Shown here piece by piece: positions 26,511 to 35,203 of a stretch of 64,000 nucleotides of DNA. The position numbers were made by a program, and so were the translations under genes. Positions within the stretch are counted from its first letter, which is position 1, and the number at the start of each line of letters is the position of its first letter. The DNA is taken from the NCBI RefSeq assembly GCF_002364335.1, contig NZ_DEXW01000080.1, forward strand, positions 1 through 64,000, in the 5' to 3' direction. The notes under the pieces are model-generated. The model was not told where the DNA came from. It worked only from the letters and a program-made list of their open reading frames with translations, and did not search any database. This stretch comes from Winogradskyella sp. UBA3174. GTDB lineage: Bacteria; Bacteroidota; Bacteroidia; Flavobacteriales; Flavobacteriaceae.

Positions 26511-28643
26511 ATGAATATTTACAACTATTTTAAAAATATAAATCTAACAAGCGACCAACAATCCGCAATATGTGAAATTGAGTGCTTCTTTAATAATCAA
26601 AATCAAGTTTTTATTCTTCAAGGTTATGCAGGCACAGGAAAAACGACTCTTATTAAAGGTTTGTCTTCTTATTTAGCAAGTAAAAACAAAGCATTCGAGG
26701 TAATTGCGCCTACAGGCAGAGCAGCCAAGATTTTGCGAGATAAAACTGGCCATGGCAGAACTATTCATAGCACTATATTCAACTTAAAGGCTATTGAAGC
26801 AGTTAATGCAAACTCTAAAGAAGAAGCTGAGCATTCCGTTAAGTATCATTTTCCAATTGATCTATCAAATAATAATGAACGTATTTTAATAGTAGATGAA
26901 GCTTCAATGGTTTCTAGCAGAGAGTCGAAAAATGAGTTATTTGATTTTGGAACAAACATTTTATTGGCGGATTTGTTATCACATATTTTTGGGTCTAATA
27001 AGTATAATAAAGTGATTTTTGTTGGTGATCCTGCCCAGTTAGCGCCTGTTGGTGATAATAATTCTTATGCTTTAGATAAAGCTTATTTTGACAGCAAAGG
27101 TTATTCTTGTGATCTAAGCGTTTTGAAGGAAGTAAAGCGGCAAGAAGATAATCTAATACTTAAAAACGCAACAACTATTAGGTCAGTTTTAGAAAAAGAA
27201 AAGCGAAATGAATTAATTTTTGATTTTGATAATGAATCCTGTATAAAATTAAATGCAATAAATATCATTGACACTTATCTGGCCTTATTTCCAAATCCCG
27301 CAATAGGTGATGGTGTTATAATTTCATTTTCTAACTCTCAATGCTATCATTACAATGTTGGAATAAGAAACACTCTTTTTCCTCTGCAAAAAGGCATTTT
27401 AGCTGGTGATTTAGTTTTAATCAACAACAATAACTATCACACTTATGATACCGAATTATTTAATGGGGATATCGCCAAAGTTGTAAAAGTGTCTAATGTA
27501 ATTGTTTCTCAGTCAGCACCAGTCTTTGTTAATAATTCCACAAAAAAGGAAAAGAAAACAATCACTTTAGAATTTAGAAAAGTGACGATAAGAGTTCCTA
27601 ATTATGATGGAGAAATCGAATGTTATATTATTGATTCTTTATTAAATTCTATCGATAGAGATTTAAATGTTGATATGATGAAGGCGTTATATATCAACTT
27701 TGTAATGCGCTTTCGTGAAGAGCAAAATCGAAGAAAGTCATTTAAATTAAATTCTTATAAGGTGGGTTCAGAAGAATTTAAAACGGCCTTGAAAAATGAT
27801 CCATTTTATAATGCATTAAGAGTTAAATATGGGTATGCTATTACGTGCCACAAGGCACAAGGTGGAGAATGGGATAAGGTTATTGTGGACTATTCAGGTC
27901 GAGTAGGTCTTTCAGATGACCCGTTGCGTTGGTCTTATACAGCAACAACGCGCGCTATAAATACGTTATATACGTTTAATGCGCCTTATTTTACGAGTTT
28001 CAGTAAACTTAAATTTTCAGCAATTACACAAATTGGAAGAATTCCGCAAAATACCATAAATTTTGAAGCAGTAAGTACGTCACCTTTTCACAATACTAAT
28101 CAACATAAGGGCAAGAGCTTGAAGTACTGGGGTCTATTGGAAAAACTGGAACAAACAGATTTCAGAATAACCAATATTGAATCTAAAGGCGATTCTTTGG
28201 AATGTTATACTGTTGTAAATTCGAATAATTTAGAATTTTTATTGCAGGCTAGTCATAAAGGTTCAGGCCATTTTTTAGATACATTTAAAATTTTAAATCC
28301 AATAGGATTGGAGAAGGAACAAGAATTGAAAACTATCTTTAATTCAAGTGATAAACTAAATATTACTTTAAAATATTCACCAAGTCATAAAGCATTAGAA
28401 AATTTATATTCCATAATGCAAGATGAATGTAATCGTCTAGATATTTCTATTACAAATATCGAGGAACAAGTCTCGCAATACTATGTCAACTATTATCTGG
28501 TAACAGATGCTGTTTGTTCATATATCCAATTTTATTTCAATGGGAAATTTCGTTTTTCAACAGCAATGCCTAAAAGCTTTCAATGCGACGATGACAAAAA
28601 ACTGATACAATTAATAGCTAAACTCACTAATTATGCCAGCTAA
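26511..28643 (+). CDS. RecD-like superfamily 1 DNA helicase
   Basis: A 710-residue helicase. Walker A is GYAGTGKTT (38-46), motif Ia APTGRAAK (66-73), Walker B ILIVDEASM (125-133), motif III GDPAQLAPVG (172-181), and the C-terminal UvrD-type motifs are TCHKAQGGEWDKV (about 445-457) and SYTATTRA (about 475-482). After ~520 is a C-terminal extension of ~190 residues that I do not recognise. It overlaps the next gene by 11 bases, so the two are translated together. Its place in the island suggests an anti-phage helicase module. Confidence 0.8.
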   Translation: MNIYNYFKNINLTSDQQSAICEIECFFNNQNQVFILQGYAGTGKTTLIKGLSSYLASKNKAFEVIAPTGRAAKILRDKTGHGRTIHSTIFNLKAIEAVNANSKEEAEHSVKYHFPIDLSNNNERILIVDEASMVSSRESKNELFDFGTNILLADLLSHIFGSNKYNKVIFVGDPAQLAPVGDNNSYALDKAYFDSKGYSCDLSVLKEVKRQEDNLILKNATTIRSVLEKEKRNELIFDFDNESCIKLNAINIIDTYLALFPNPAIGDGVIISFSNSQCYHYNVGIRNTLFPLQKGILAGDLVLINNNNYHTYDTELFNGDIAKVVKVSNVIVSQSAPVFVNNSTKKEKKTITLEFRKVTIRVPNYDGEIECYIIDSLLNSIDRDLNVDMMKALYINFVMRFREEQNRRKSFKLNSYKVGSEEFKTALKNDPFYNALRVKYGYAITCHKAQGGEWDKVIVDYSGRVGLSDDPLRWSYTATTRAINTLYTFNAPYFTSFSKLKFSAITQIGRIPQNTINFEAVSTSPFHNTNQHKGKSLKYWGLLEKLEQTDFRITNIESKGDSLECYTVVNSNNLEFLLQASHKGSGHFLDTFKILNPIGLEKEQELKTIFNSSDKLNITLKYSPSHKALENLYSIMQDECNRLDISITNIEEQVSQYYVNYYLVTDAVCSYIQFYFNGKFRFSTAMPKSFQCDDDKKLIQLIAKLTNYAS

Positions 28644-30156
28644 AGAAATCAAAGAACTAAGACAATCAGGTAAGTTAGAAGAAGCACTTATTATAGCGCA
28701 GGAAGAGCTAGACGCACAACCAGATAATATTTGGGGAAAGCGAAATATTAGTTGGGTCTATTATGAGTATATTAAGAGGAATGTTGCTGCTTCTAATTTT
28801 GAAGGATTTATCGATAATCTAACTAAACTGAAAGAGCTTAATTTACCTCAAGAAGAGATTATGGTTTTTGATACGACTGCTTGGCAAATAGGAAGTATGG
28901 TATTTAAACTGCAAGCCGCTGAGACTATTGATTATTCTAAAATAAATAAGGTATTTGATCTTGTAAAAGGTTTTCATTTAACAAAACCTTCTGAAAGTTA
29001 TTCATTACTATATAAAGCTTTCCATAAAGGATATAAAAATTGGTCACGATTTATAGAGTTTGCTGATTGGTGGAATTTTGAAAATTTCAAAAAAGAAGAT
29101 TATGATAAAACTGTTTATAATGATCGGGAGACAATGGCACTTGCAGATCAAGCTTATATTGCATATTCGAAGAAATTATTGGAGGGTCAACCTCTAGATG
29201 CCTTTGGCGCAATTAGAGAAGTTGATAAGGATAAAATAAAGCTTTTTATGCCCAAACTAGATAAGATTATTTCTGACCATCCTGAATATCAATATCCTCC
29301 ATATTTTAAGGCTAAATTATTATTAGCTATAGGGGATGGCGACAATGTTCTGTCTGCTTTTCTGCCATTTGCCAAGCAGCAGCGTAATGACTTTTGGGTT
29401 TGGGACTTAATGGCAGAGATTTTTGAGAATGATGAAAAAGTACAATTTGCTTCTTATTGTAAGGCATTAAGTCTAAGAGCTCCGAAAGAATTTTTGGTTA
29501 AAACAAGACAGAAATTTGCCGAATTGTTGATTAAAGGAAAACATTATAAAGAAGCTAAAACGGAGATTCAAAAAATAATTTCGATAAGAGAAGAACATGG
29601 TTGGAAGATTTCCAATCAATTATCTGACTGGATGCAAAGTGATTGGTATGCAAATACAGAATCTCAGGCGAGTAACAAGCAGCTTTATGCTAAACATAGT
29701 ATGGAAGCTGATGAGATTTTGTTTCAAGACACTCCAGAAAGCTGTATTGCAGTTGAGTTTGTAAATCATGATAAAAACGTTATCAACTTCGTTTCTGATC
29801 ATTCTTTACATGGATTTTTTAAATATAAAGGTCTTAATATTAAACCTGAAATTGGAGACGTCTATAAAGTAAGGTTGCAACCTTTTGGTAATGAGGGTTT
29901 TTACAAGGCCTTGACCATTAAAGAAGTTGCAAAAGATGAGTATCAAGAATGTAAGGCGATTAAACAAGTTACCGGATCTATTAGAATAAATGATGGCCAA
30001 AACTTTGGTTTTTTAGAAGACGTATTTATTACACCAGGTCATATAGAAAATGGCAGTCTGAAAAATCAAGATGAAATAACTTGTAATGCTATTCAATCTT
30101 TTAATAAGAAAAAAAATGAATGGGGTTGGAAGTGTTTTAAGATTTTAAAGTATTAG
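28633..30156 (+). CDS. TPR-like protein with C-terminal OB/cold-shock-like domains
   Basis: A 507-residue protein. The first ~370 residues are helical with TPR-like pairs (EIKELRQSGKLEEALIIAQE, KHYKEAKTEIQKIISIREEH). The C-terminal ~135 residues look like two small beta barrels: PESCIAVEFVNHDKNVINFV with HGFFKYKG, then TGSIRINDGQNFGFLEDVF with GWKCFKI, similar in pattern to cold-shock domains. This suggests RNA or single-stranded DNA binding on a TPR scaffold. It is translationally coupled to the helicase gene, so the pair probably act together. Confidence 0.6.
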   Translation: MPAKEIKELRQSGKLEEALIIAQEELDAQPDNIWGKRNISWVYYEYIKRNVAASNFEGFIDNLTKLKELNLPQEEIMVFDTTAWQIGSMVFKLQAAETIDYSKINKVFDLVKGFHLTKPSESYSLLYKAFHKGYKNWSRFIEFADWWNFENFKKEDYDKTVYNDRETMALADQAYIAYSKKLLEGQPLDAFGAIREVDKDKIKLFMPKLDKIISDHPEYQYPPYFKAKLLLAIGDGDNVLSAFLPFAKQQRNDFWVWDLMAEIFENDEKVQFASYCKALSLRAPKEFLVKTRQKFAELLIKGKHYKEAKTEIQKIISIREEHGWKISNQLSDWMQSDWYANTESQASNKQLYAKHSMEADEILFQDTPESCIAVEFVNHDKNVINFVSDHSLHGFFKYKGLNIKPEIGDVYKVRLQPFGNEGFYKALTIKEVAKDEYQECKAIKQVTGSIRINDGQNFGFLEDVFITPGHIENGSLKNQDEITCNAIQSFNKKKNEWGWKCFKILKY

Positions 30157-30192
30157 TTTAGATATTGATTCTATTCTGAATATACTTGTACA

Positions 30193-30484
30193 TTATCCAT
30201 CAAATTGATCTTGAGTTCCTTTTTTAAAGATATTATACTGTCCTTGTAATTTTCTTGTCAAAACTTTTAGATGATTTTTGGTTACAGGTCTGATACTTTC
30301 GCTATCTATTAAAGTCTTAGTTACATTTATTACTAACACATCAATTACATTATGTCCAATTCCATGGGTAAATATTTTTTGTTTTGTTGCTGAAGGAAGG
30401 TCTTGACGAACTATTATTTCTTTAGATTTATCAGTAAAATGTTGGTTTGTTATTTTAACATGACTGGCTTTAGATCTAGAAGTC
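30193..30484 (-). pseudogene. Relic of the zinc-ribbon gene (N-terminus lost)
   Basis: The minus strand is open for about 97 codons without a start codon and reads RSKASHVKITNQHFTDKSKE ... VIDVLVINVTKTLIDSESIR ... LKVLTRKLQGQYNIFKKG, ending at a TAA at 30193. It matches the protein at 31148-31576 from its RSKAFHARKTNKE onward; the zinc ribbon is missing. The rest of the gap to 30691 holds only the upstream DNA shared with the gene at 388. Confidence 0.65.
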
Positions 30485-30691
30485 TAACTATATTACTTAT
30501 ATATACCTCGAATCTTTGATTCGAATTCTAAAAAAACCATAAAAAACCATATAAGAAAAGTATGATTTGTTAATAATTTCAGCTTGTCAATATTTTATTT
30601 TGTAGATAACTATTTTTAGTATTTTACTTCATATTTTTATTCTATTCCTATAATTTTATTGTTGTTAAAAACATAGAATTTAGAATTAATT

Positions 30692-31060
30692 ATGAGTGCC
30701 TTTTTTGATGATTTTTATATCAACAATTCATTTATTTATAGCAAAATAGAGTCTACACCTAATATCGAAGAGGATTATGATAACTTCCTCGTTCTATTTT
30801 GTGATTTAACTGCTTCTGTAAATAACGGTTTATATCTTCAAACTATAGATGAAACCATTCCAATAAGAGAAGTTAATATTATGATTGAGTGTATGAAGGA
30901 CTTAAGTAATTTTAATATATCTAAATACGCTTTGTATACAGCTTGTGAAGATTATTTAGTTAAAACTGAATGGTTTTTTAATTTAACAAACCAGAAGAAA
31001 TTTGAAATTAGATTTGATTTTTATTCCAATGTTGTTTTAGGTATTCACCAAGCATTTTAA
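30692..31060 (+). CDS. Uncharacterised 122-residue protein, paralog of the gene at 388
   Basis: It starts MSAFFDDFYINNSF and ends YSNVVLGIHQAF. It is clearly homologous to the 388 gene along its length, with about ten residues fewer near the N-terminus. The family is unknown. It lies between a relic and an intact copy of a zinc-ribbon gene of opposite orientation, the same order as at the far left of the window. Both paralogs are intact, so the protein is probably still under selection. Confidence 0.6.
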   Translation: MSAFFDDFYINNSFIYSKIESTPNIEEDYDNFLVLFCDLTASVNNGLYLQTIDETIPIREVNIMIECMKDLSNFNISKYALYTACEDYLVKTEWFFNLTNQKKFEIRFDFYSNVVLGIHQAF

Positions 31061-31147
31061 AGGTAAGTAAGAGTGACAGTAAATAATTGCTAATATTTTA
31101 ATGACAAAACTAGATCTGATAATATTAACGTTTATCAAAAGTTATAT

Positions 31148-31576
31148 TTAATTCACTTTTAAATAAACAACAATATTCATTTCTAAATCAAAATAAGGAA
31201 GTTGACCATGTGAATTCTGTTGTAAATTTTTTACTAAATGATAACGTCCTTGTAATTTTTCAGACAAAGCTTTTAAATCACCTTTGGTAGCAGGTTTATT
31301 GTGTTCTTTAGTAAATATAGCTTTAGCTGCATTTATTGCCAATACACCAGCAACAACGTTTCCAACTCCTGCGGTAGACATTTTTTGACTTGGTGGAGTA
31401 GGCTGGTTATTAGGAATTCCGATGTCATTAGACTTAGTCGTTAATTCTTTATTTGTTTTTCTAGCATGAAAGGCTTTAGAGCGACAAGTATCACTGCAAT
31501 ATTTTTGCACACGTCGTCTTTTTGGTTCAAACTCTTTAATGCAGTATTTACAGATATAAGATTCTAATTCTTTCAT
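31148..31576 (-). CDS. Small zinc-ribbon protein
   Basis: A 142-residue protein. The N-terminus has CKYC and, 18 residues later, CSDTC (residues 9-12 and 28-32), a four-cysteine zinc ribbon of the kind found in DNA-binding proteins of mobile elements. A Pro/Ser linker follows, then a hydrophobic segment (VGNVVAGVLAINAAKAIF, about 72-89) and a helical end. I cannot assign a function. Three relics of this gene are present in the window (101, 786 and 30193), so the family duplicates and decays often here. Confidence 0.6.
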   Translation of the reverse strand: MKELESYICKYCIKEFEPKRRRVQKYCSDTCRSKAFHARKTNKELTTKSNDIGIPNNQPTPPSQKMSTAGVGNVVAGVLAINAAKAIFTKEHNKPATKGDLKALSEKLQGRYHLVKNLQQNSHGQLPYFDLEMNIVVYLKVN

Positions 31577-31625
31577 TTAGCGTAAAATAAACGTTTGTTT
31601 TACGCTAAATTATGAAAAAACAACG

Positions 31626-32321
31626 TTATTTTATGTTTATTTTGGTGAAATCAACATTAAAAATAGATTTTAATATGTATTGATCAGCTTCAATTTCGCT
31701 AATAGGTATGCTTTTTGGTTTAACGTTAACAGGTTTAACCTTTTTATTCTTAGTTTCTAACAGTTTAATAGGTGTGGAATCTTTTATTGATGTAACAACT
31801 TTGTCGAAGTTTTTATCGTTAAAATTTAAAAGACGTCTAAACTCAAAATGCGATTTCCATTTACCAAAATGCCTTTTCAATTCAATTTGGTGGTCTATTA
31901 ATGTATCATATTGCAATTTTAAATATCCTTGCATTTCTGGTTGAAAATTTATAACATGATTCTTAGCTTCTTCACAGATAATATCCGTAGTTCTTATCCA
32001 TGTGCTTAATTCTTTAAAATAGTCATCTATCAAATAATGAAAAGCTGACTTATCTAGGGTATTTCTTAGTTCTAATAATTCAAACACATTCGATTTAAAT
32101 ATTTTTGGTTTTTCTAAGATTTGGAGTAATTCGGTACAATGAATAATAGGTTTACTTTCACCCATACTATTGGTAATAAATAGTGTGTTTAATAATCCAA
32201 GTTTTTCCAAATTAGTTAAATCTTTTTTGGTAACTTCTTCAAATACTTGTCTTGGTAAAAAGAACAGTATGGGTTGCCTTATTGATTTAATTAAAACCTG
32301 CATGTCATTACGTAATGCCAT
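31626..32321 (-). CDS. Uncharacterised island protein downstream of the integrase
   Basis: A 231-residue helical protein with no signal or membrane segment and a Lys-rich linker near residue 190. It starts 8 bases after the integrase stop codon in the same direction, so it is probably co-transcribed with it. A role in excision or in integrase regulation is suggested only by this position. Confidence 0.55.
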   Translation of the reverse strand: MALRNDMQVLIKSIRQPILFFLPRQVFEEVTKKDLTNLEKLGLLNTLFITNSMGESKPIIHCTELLQILEKPKIFKSNVFELLELRNTLDKSAFHYLIDDYFKELSTWIRTTDIICEEAKNHVINFQPEMQGYLKLQYDTLIDHQIELKRHFGKWKSHFEFRRLLNFNDKNFDKVVTSIKDSTPIKLLETKNKKVKPVNVKPKSIPISEIEADQYILKSIFNVDFTKINIK

Positions 32322-32329
32322 ATATTTTC

Positions 32330-33628
32330 TTATAATAGATTTGAATAATCCTCAGGCAACTCTACATCAATATCTCTAAGATACCTTTCTAGTGCTGTCA
32401 TTGTAGAATGTCCTGTGATTTGCATTAATTTACTTTTAGCTTCAAAAGGGGAGGACTCTTTTACTAGTGCCCTGTAAACTTTTGTAATAAATGTATGTCT
32501 AAAACTATAAAGACCATAGTTATCGTTAAAACCAAGCTCATCTTTTACGGTTTTAAACCGTTTACTAAAATGATCTCTTCGGTTTAGTAAATTTGTTTTC
32601 CATTCGCCTCCTATATGTTTTGCACTAAATAAAAAATCTTCTTTATTGAGTTGAGATAAATCAGGTAATTCTTTAAGTAATATTGCAGGTAGGATTTTTG
32701 TTTTTAAAGCTTTGTTCTTCGCTTTAAACTGAATTGTTTTGTCCACTATATTTACATCTTTTACTTTAAGTCTGCATACTTCAATAGGTCTTGTAAAGCT
32801 ATAAGCCATAAATTTTATGTAGAGTAACAAATGTGGATCATTAGTCTCTAGGTGCTTAAAAATTGCCTTTTGTTCTTTGTCCGTATACGTTTTGTGCCGT
32901 GTAGGTTTTGTTTTTAAACCGCTTATGAGTTTAATATAGTTCTTTTCAATAATTTCATTATCCTCTAAAACCTGAAAAATGCTACTAAAAACTGTTCTAT
33001 AATTGTTTCGGTTTCTTGCAGAGCTTCTTAGTTGAACACCATTTAAAAATTCAACAATAATTTTTTTATTGAGTTGATTAATATTTTTTATTTTTTTATG
33101 GTTTGTTTTTAGCCATGCCTCTAAACCACGAAGTCTACTACCATAGTCTTCTAAAGATTTCTCACCAATTACGTTAGTTTTTAGTTCTAAAGCTCTCTCA
33201 AAAGTGACTTTAATCGTTATTGCTTTTTCTTTTTTAACCGCTTTTGGTTTTTCTACTAAAGGTTCAATAATTTTTGGCTTTAGCTTTTTCGTCTCATTTA
33301 ATTTAGTCTGATGGAACTCCGTATTATCCTCAAAAGGGTCGTAGCCTTCTCTTAAAAATCGTAAAAGACGCTTTTTATAAAGACTAAGTGCCGCGTAGCG
33401 TTCTGCTTTTGTTTTGTATCTATTGGCTTTGCCATAGATGTTTTTCATACGTTTTAGCTTCCCTGTCTCAGGGTCTCGGAATGAGTAGTAGACATACCAA
33501 CGTTGGCTAATATCACCCTTAGCATCAAAAATAGTTGGTATTGAAAATTTTGTTTTGTGTTCCAAATCGTGTTCCAAATCGTGTTCATTTTCAACATCGA
33601 AGGTAATCAATTCATAAATGGTATTCAT
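32330..33628 (-). CDS. Tyrosine recombinase / island integrase
   Basis: A 432-residue site-specific recombinase. The core-binding (SAM-like) domain spans about residues 140-235 and the catalytic domain follows, with Arg280 (TRPIEVCRL), Arg377 in YSFRHTF, His407 (ITGHST) and the nucleophile Tyr416 (LERYLRDI). The usual first His of the H-x-x-R box is Tyr374, seen in some Bacteroidetes integrases. It reads away from the tRNA-Met gene that it targets, with only a hairpin between them. Residues 16-24 (HDLEHDLEH) are encoded by the 12-bp repeats also present at the left end. Confidence 0.93.
   Translation of the reverse strand: MNTIYELITFDVENEHDLEHDLEHKTKFSIPTIFDAKGDISQRWYVYYSFRDPETGKLKRMKNIYGKANRYKTKAERYAALSLYKKRLLRFLREGYDPFEDNTEFHQTKLNETKKLKPKIIEPLVEKPKAVKKEKAITIKVTFERALELKTNVIGEKSLEDYGSRLRGLEAWLKTNHKKIKNINQLNKKIIVEFLNGVQLRSSARNRNNYRTVFSSIFQVLEDNEIIEKNYIKLISGLKTKPTRHKTYTDKEQKAIFKHLETNDPHLLLYIKFMAYSFTRPIEVCRLKVKDVNIVDKTIQFKAKNKALKTKILPAILLKELPDLSQLNKEDFLFSAKHIGGEWKTNLLNRRDHFSKRFKTVKDELGFNDNYGLYSFRHTFITKVYRALVKESSPFEAKSKLMQITGHSTMTALERYLRDIDVELPEDYSNLL
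33557..33592 (+). repeat. 12-bp-period repeats, candidate integrase arm-type sites (right)
   Basis: GTGTTCCAAATC at 33557-33568 and again at 33569-33580, then GTGTTCATTTTC. They lie within the first codons of the integrase gene, about 90 bases from the att core, and match the left-end set at 2652-2690 in sequence and period. Confidence 0.5.
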
Positions 33629-33633
33629 AAAAA

Positions 33634-33659
33634 AACGGTTTAGAGTGAACTAAACCGTT
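33634..33659 (-). terminator. Hairpin with T-run between tRNA-Met and integrase start
   Basis: A ten-base stem AACGGTTTAG/CTAAACCGTT with a six-base loop. On the minus strand it is followed by a T-run and then directly by the integrase ATG at 33628. It can end tRNA transcription. Read-through would produce integrase mRNA. Confidence 0.65.
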
Positions 33660-33682
33660 GAATTTGAACAACTTAAGTATTT

Positions 33683-33726
33683 GTAGCGAGAACGAGAATT
33701 GAACTCGTGACCTCCGAGTTATGAAT
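33683..33726 (-). repeat. attR: 44-bp direct repeat within tRNA-Met
   Basis: Identical to 2546-2589. Here the repeat forms the 3' half of the complete tRNA gene, which means the island brought in a sequence that restores the tRNA. Confidence 0.92.
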
Positions 33727-33757
33727 CCGACGCTCTAACCAACTGAGCTACCTCGCC
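33684..33757 (-). tRNA. tRNA-Met (anticodon CAU)
   Basis: The minus strand folds as a cloverleaf of 74 nt: acceptor GGCGAGG with TCTCGCT, D arm GCTC/GAGC, anticodon loop TTCATAA (CAU) and T arm ACGAG-TTCAATT-CTCGT. No CCA is encoded. The stem pair 31-39 is an A-C mismatch, as in E. coli elongator tRNA-Met. A tRNA-Ile2 read by lysidine cannot be fully excluded. Confidence 0.9.
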
Positions 33758-33887
33758 ATTATTTCGGCTGCAAATATAGAAACAAATTCTACGACAACAA
33801 ACATAACATTCTAAAAAAATAATTTTTAATTTAAAGTTCCTAATTATTGTATAATTGTATATATTGAGCACATAATATTATGCAGTT

Positions 33888-34280
33888 ATGGACGATAAAG
33901 TAAAATATGAAATGGAGTTTGTTATACAAGCATCTCCGGGATTAATATATACATATATATCAACACCTTCAGGCTTGTCAGAGTGGTTCGCCGATAATGT
34001 AAATTCTCGTGGAGAATTATTTACTTTTATTTGGGATGGCTCAGAAGAGCAAGCAAAATTATTAACTAAGAAAAATGGTGAGCGGGTAAAGTATAGATGG
34101 CTTGAAGATGATGAAGATGGTGCTTCTTACTTTTTTGAAATTAGAATTCAAGTAGATGAAATAACAAAAGATGTGGCTCTAATGATAACTGACTTTGCAG
34201 AAGAAGATGAGATAGAAGAAGCTAAAATGTTATGGGATAATCAAATTTCTAGCTTAAAGCAAGTTTTGGGCTCTCGATAA
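33888..34280 (+). CDS. START-like domain protein
   Basis: A 130-residue SRPBCC/START-like protein. YEMEFVIQASPGLIYTYIST and GLSEWFADNV match the small START-like family widespread in Bacteroidetes, with an activator-of-Hsp90-ATPase-type fold. Ligand and function are unknown. It is the first backbone gene after the tRNA and is followed by the aminotransferase gene in the same direction. Confidence 0.75.
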   Translation: MDDKVKYEMEFVIQASPGLIYTYISTPSGLSEWFADNVNSRGELFTFIWDGSEEQAKLLTKKNGERVKYRWLEDDEDGASYFFEIRIQVDEITKDVALMITDFAEEDEIEEAKMLWDNQISSLKQVLGSR

Positions 34281-34302
34281 GTGTAACTAACTAATCTATA
34301 TA

Positions 34303-34345
34303 TATCTTTGTCTCGATTTAATTTTAAATAAGTCGAGACATTTTT
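34303..34345 (+). promoter_or_regulatory. Promoter element and leader hairpin before the class IV aminotransferase gene
   Basis: TATCTTTG at 34303-34310 fits the Bacteroidetes -7 consensus TAnnTTTG. It overlaps the first arm of a perfect hairpin, TGTCTCGA (34309-34316) with TCGAGACA (34333-34340), followed by TTTTT and then the ATG at 34346. The hairpin may terminate the upstream gene, with the promoter embedded in it. Confidence 0.5.
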
Positions 34346-35203
34346 ATGGTAAATTTTAATGGAACTTTAGTTGCTCAAGACGATTCTAAAATCACTTCTG
34401 AGAATAGAGGTTACAAATACGGTGACGCACTTTTTGAAACTTTAAAAGTTGTAAATGGTAAGATTTTCTTCTGGGAAGACCACTACTTTAGATTAATGGC
34501 ATCGATGCGTATACTGCGAATGAAGATTCCCATGAGCTTCACTATGGAATTTCTTGAAGCAGAAATCTTAAAAACAATTGAATCTAATAGCTTACTAAAA
34601 TCAGCTGCACGCGTGCGCTTAAATGTAGATAGAGGAGAGGGTGGTAAATATTTACCTTCTGATACTGCAGATGTTTCTTTCAGCATTATTGCAGAATCCA
34701 ATAGCAATCCATTTTATGTTATTGATGCTAATGCTAACTATGTTGTAGATTTATATAAAGACTACTTTATGGCGCCAGGTTTATTATCTGGCTTAAAATC
34801 TAATAATAAAGCCTTACAAGTAATAGGAAGTATCTATGCTAAGGAAAATGATTTAGATAACTGCTTAGTTTTAAATACTAACAAAAGTGTTATAGAAGCG
34901 CTCAATGGAAATTTGTTTTTAGTTAAAGGGGATAAAATTAAAACGGCTCCATTAGAAGACGGTTGTTTAAAAGGTGTTATGCGAAAGCAAGTTTTAGAAG
35001 TTTTATCTAAGGACGTAAATTTATTTATTGAGGAAACGTCTATAAGTCCTTTTGAACTTCAAAAAGCAGATGAATTATTTATTACTAATGTAATTAAGGG
35101 TATCGTTCCTATCACACAGTATCGTAAAAAAACGTATGGAACTGATTTTGCTAAGCGTTTGGTAGGTAAATTAAATGCGAAGTTACGTTTGGCTCAATTA
35201 TAA
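34346..35203 (+). CDS. Class IV aminotransferase (branched-chain aminotransferase or aminodeoxychorismate lyase type)
   Basis: A 285-residue PLP enzyme of fold type IV. The N-terminal ENRGYKYGDALFETLKV and the PLP-lysine region LLSGLKSNNKALQVIG are typical, as is ELFITNVIKGIVPI near the C-terminus. It could be PabC, making p-aminobenzoate for folate, or a branched-chain aminotransferase; sequence alone does not decide. Its end overlaps the convergent YqgE gene by 10 bases. Confidence 0.8.
   Translation: MVNFNGTLVAQDDSKITSENRGYKYGDALFETLKVVNGKIFFWEDHYFRLMASMRILRMKIPMSFTMEFLEAEILKTIESNSLLKSAARVRLNVDRGEGGKYLPSDTADVSFSIIAESNSNPFYVIDANANYVVDLYKDYFMAPGLLSGLKSNNKALQVIGSIYAKENDLDNCLVLNTNKSVIEALNGNLFLVKGDKIKTAPLEDGCLKGVMRKQVLEVLSKDVNLFIEETSISPFELQKADELFITNVIKGIVPITQYRKKTYGTDFAKRLVGKLNAKLRLAQL

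Larger units (their letters stand above)
2546..33726. mobile_element. tRNA-Met-integrated defence island (about 31 kb)
   Basis: A 44-bp sequence, the tRNA 3' half starting GTAGCGAGAACG and ending TTATGAAT, is present without mismatch at 2546-2589 and 33683-33726. Only the right copy continues into a complete tRNA. A tyrosine recombinase gene reads away from the tRNA just inside the right end. The cargo is a BREX system, a HipBA pair, a retron-like module, a helicase/TPR pair and small unknown genes. No conjugation genes were seen, so this is an integrated, possibly mobilisable island rather than a self-transmissible element. Confidence 0.9.
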
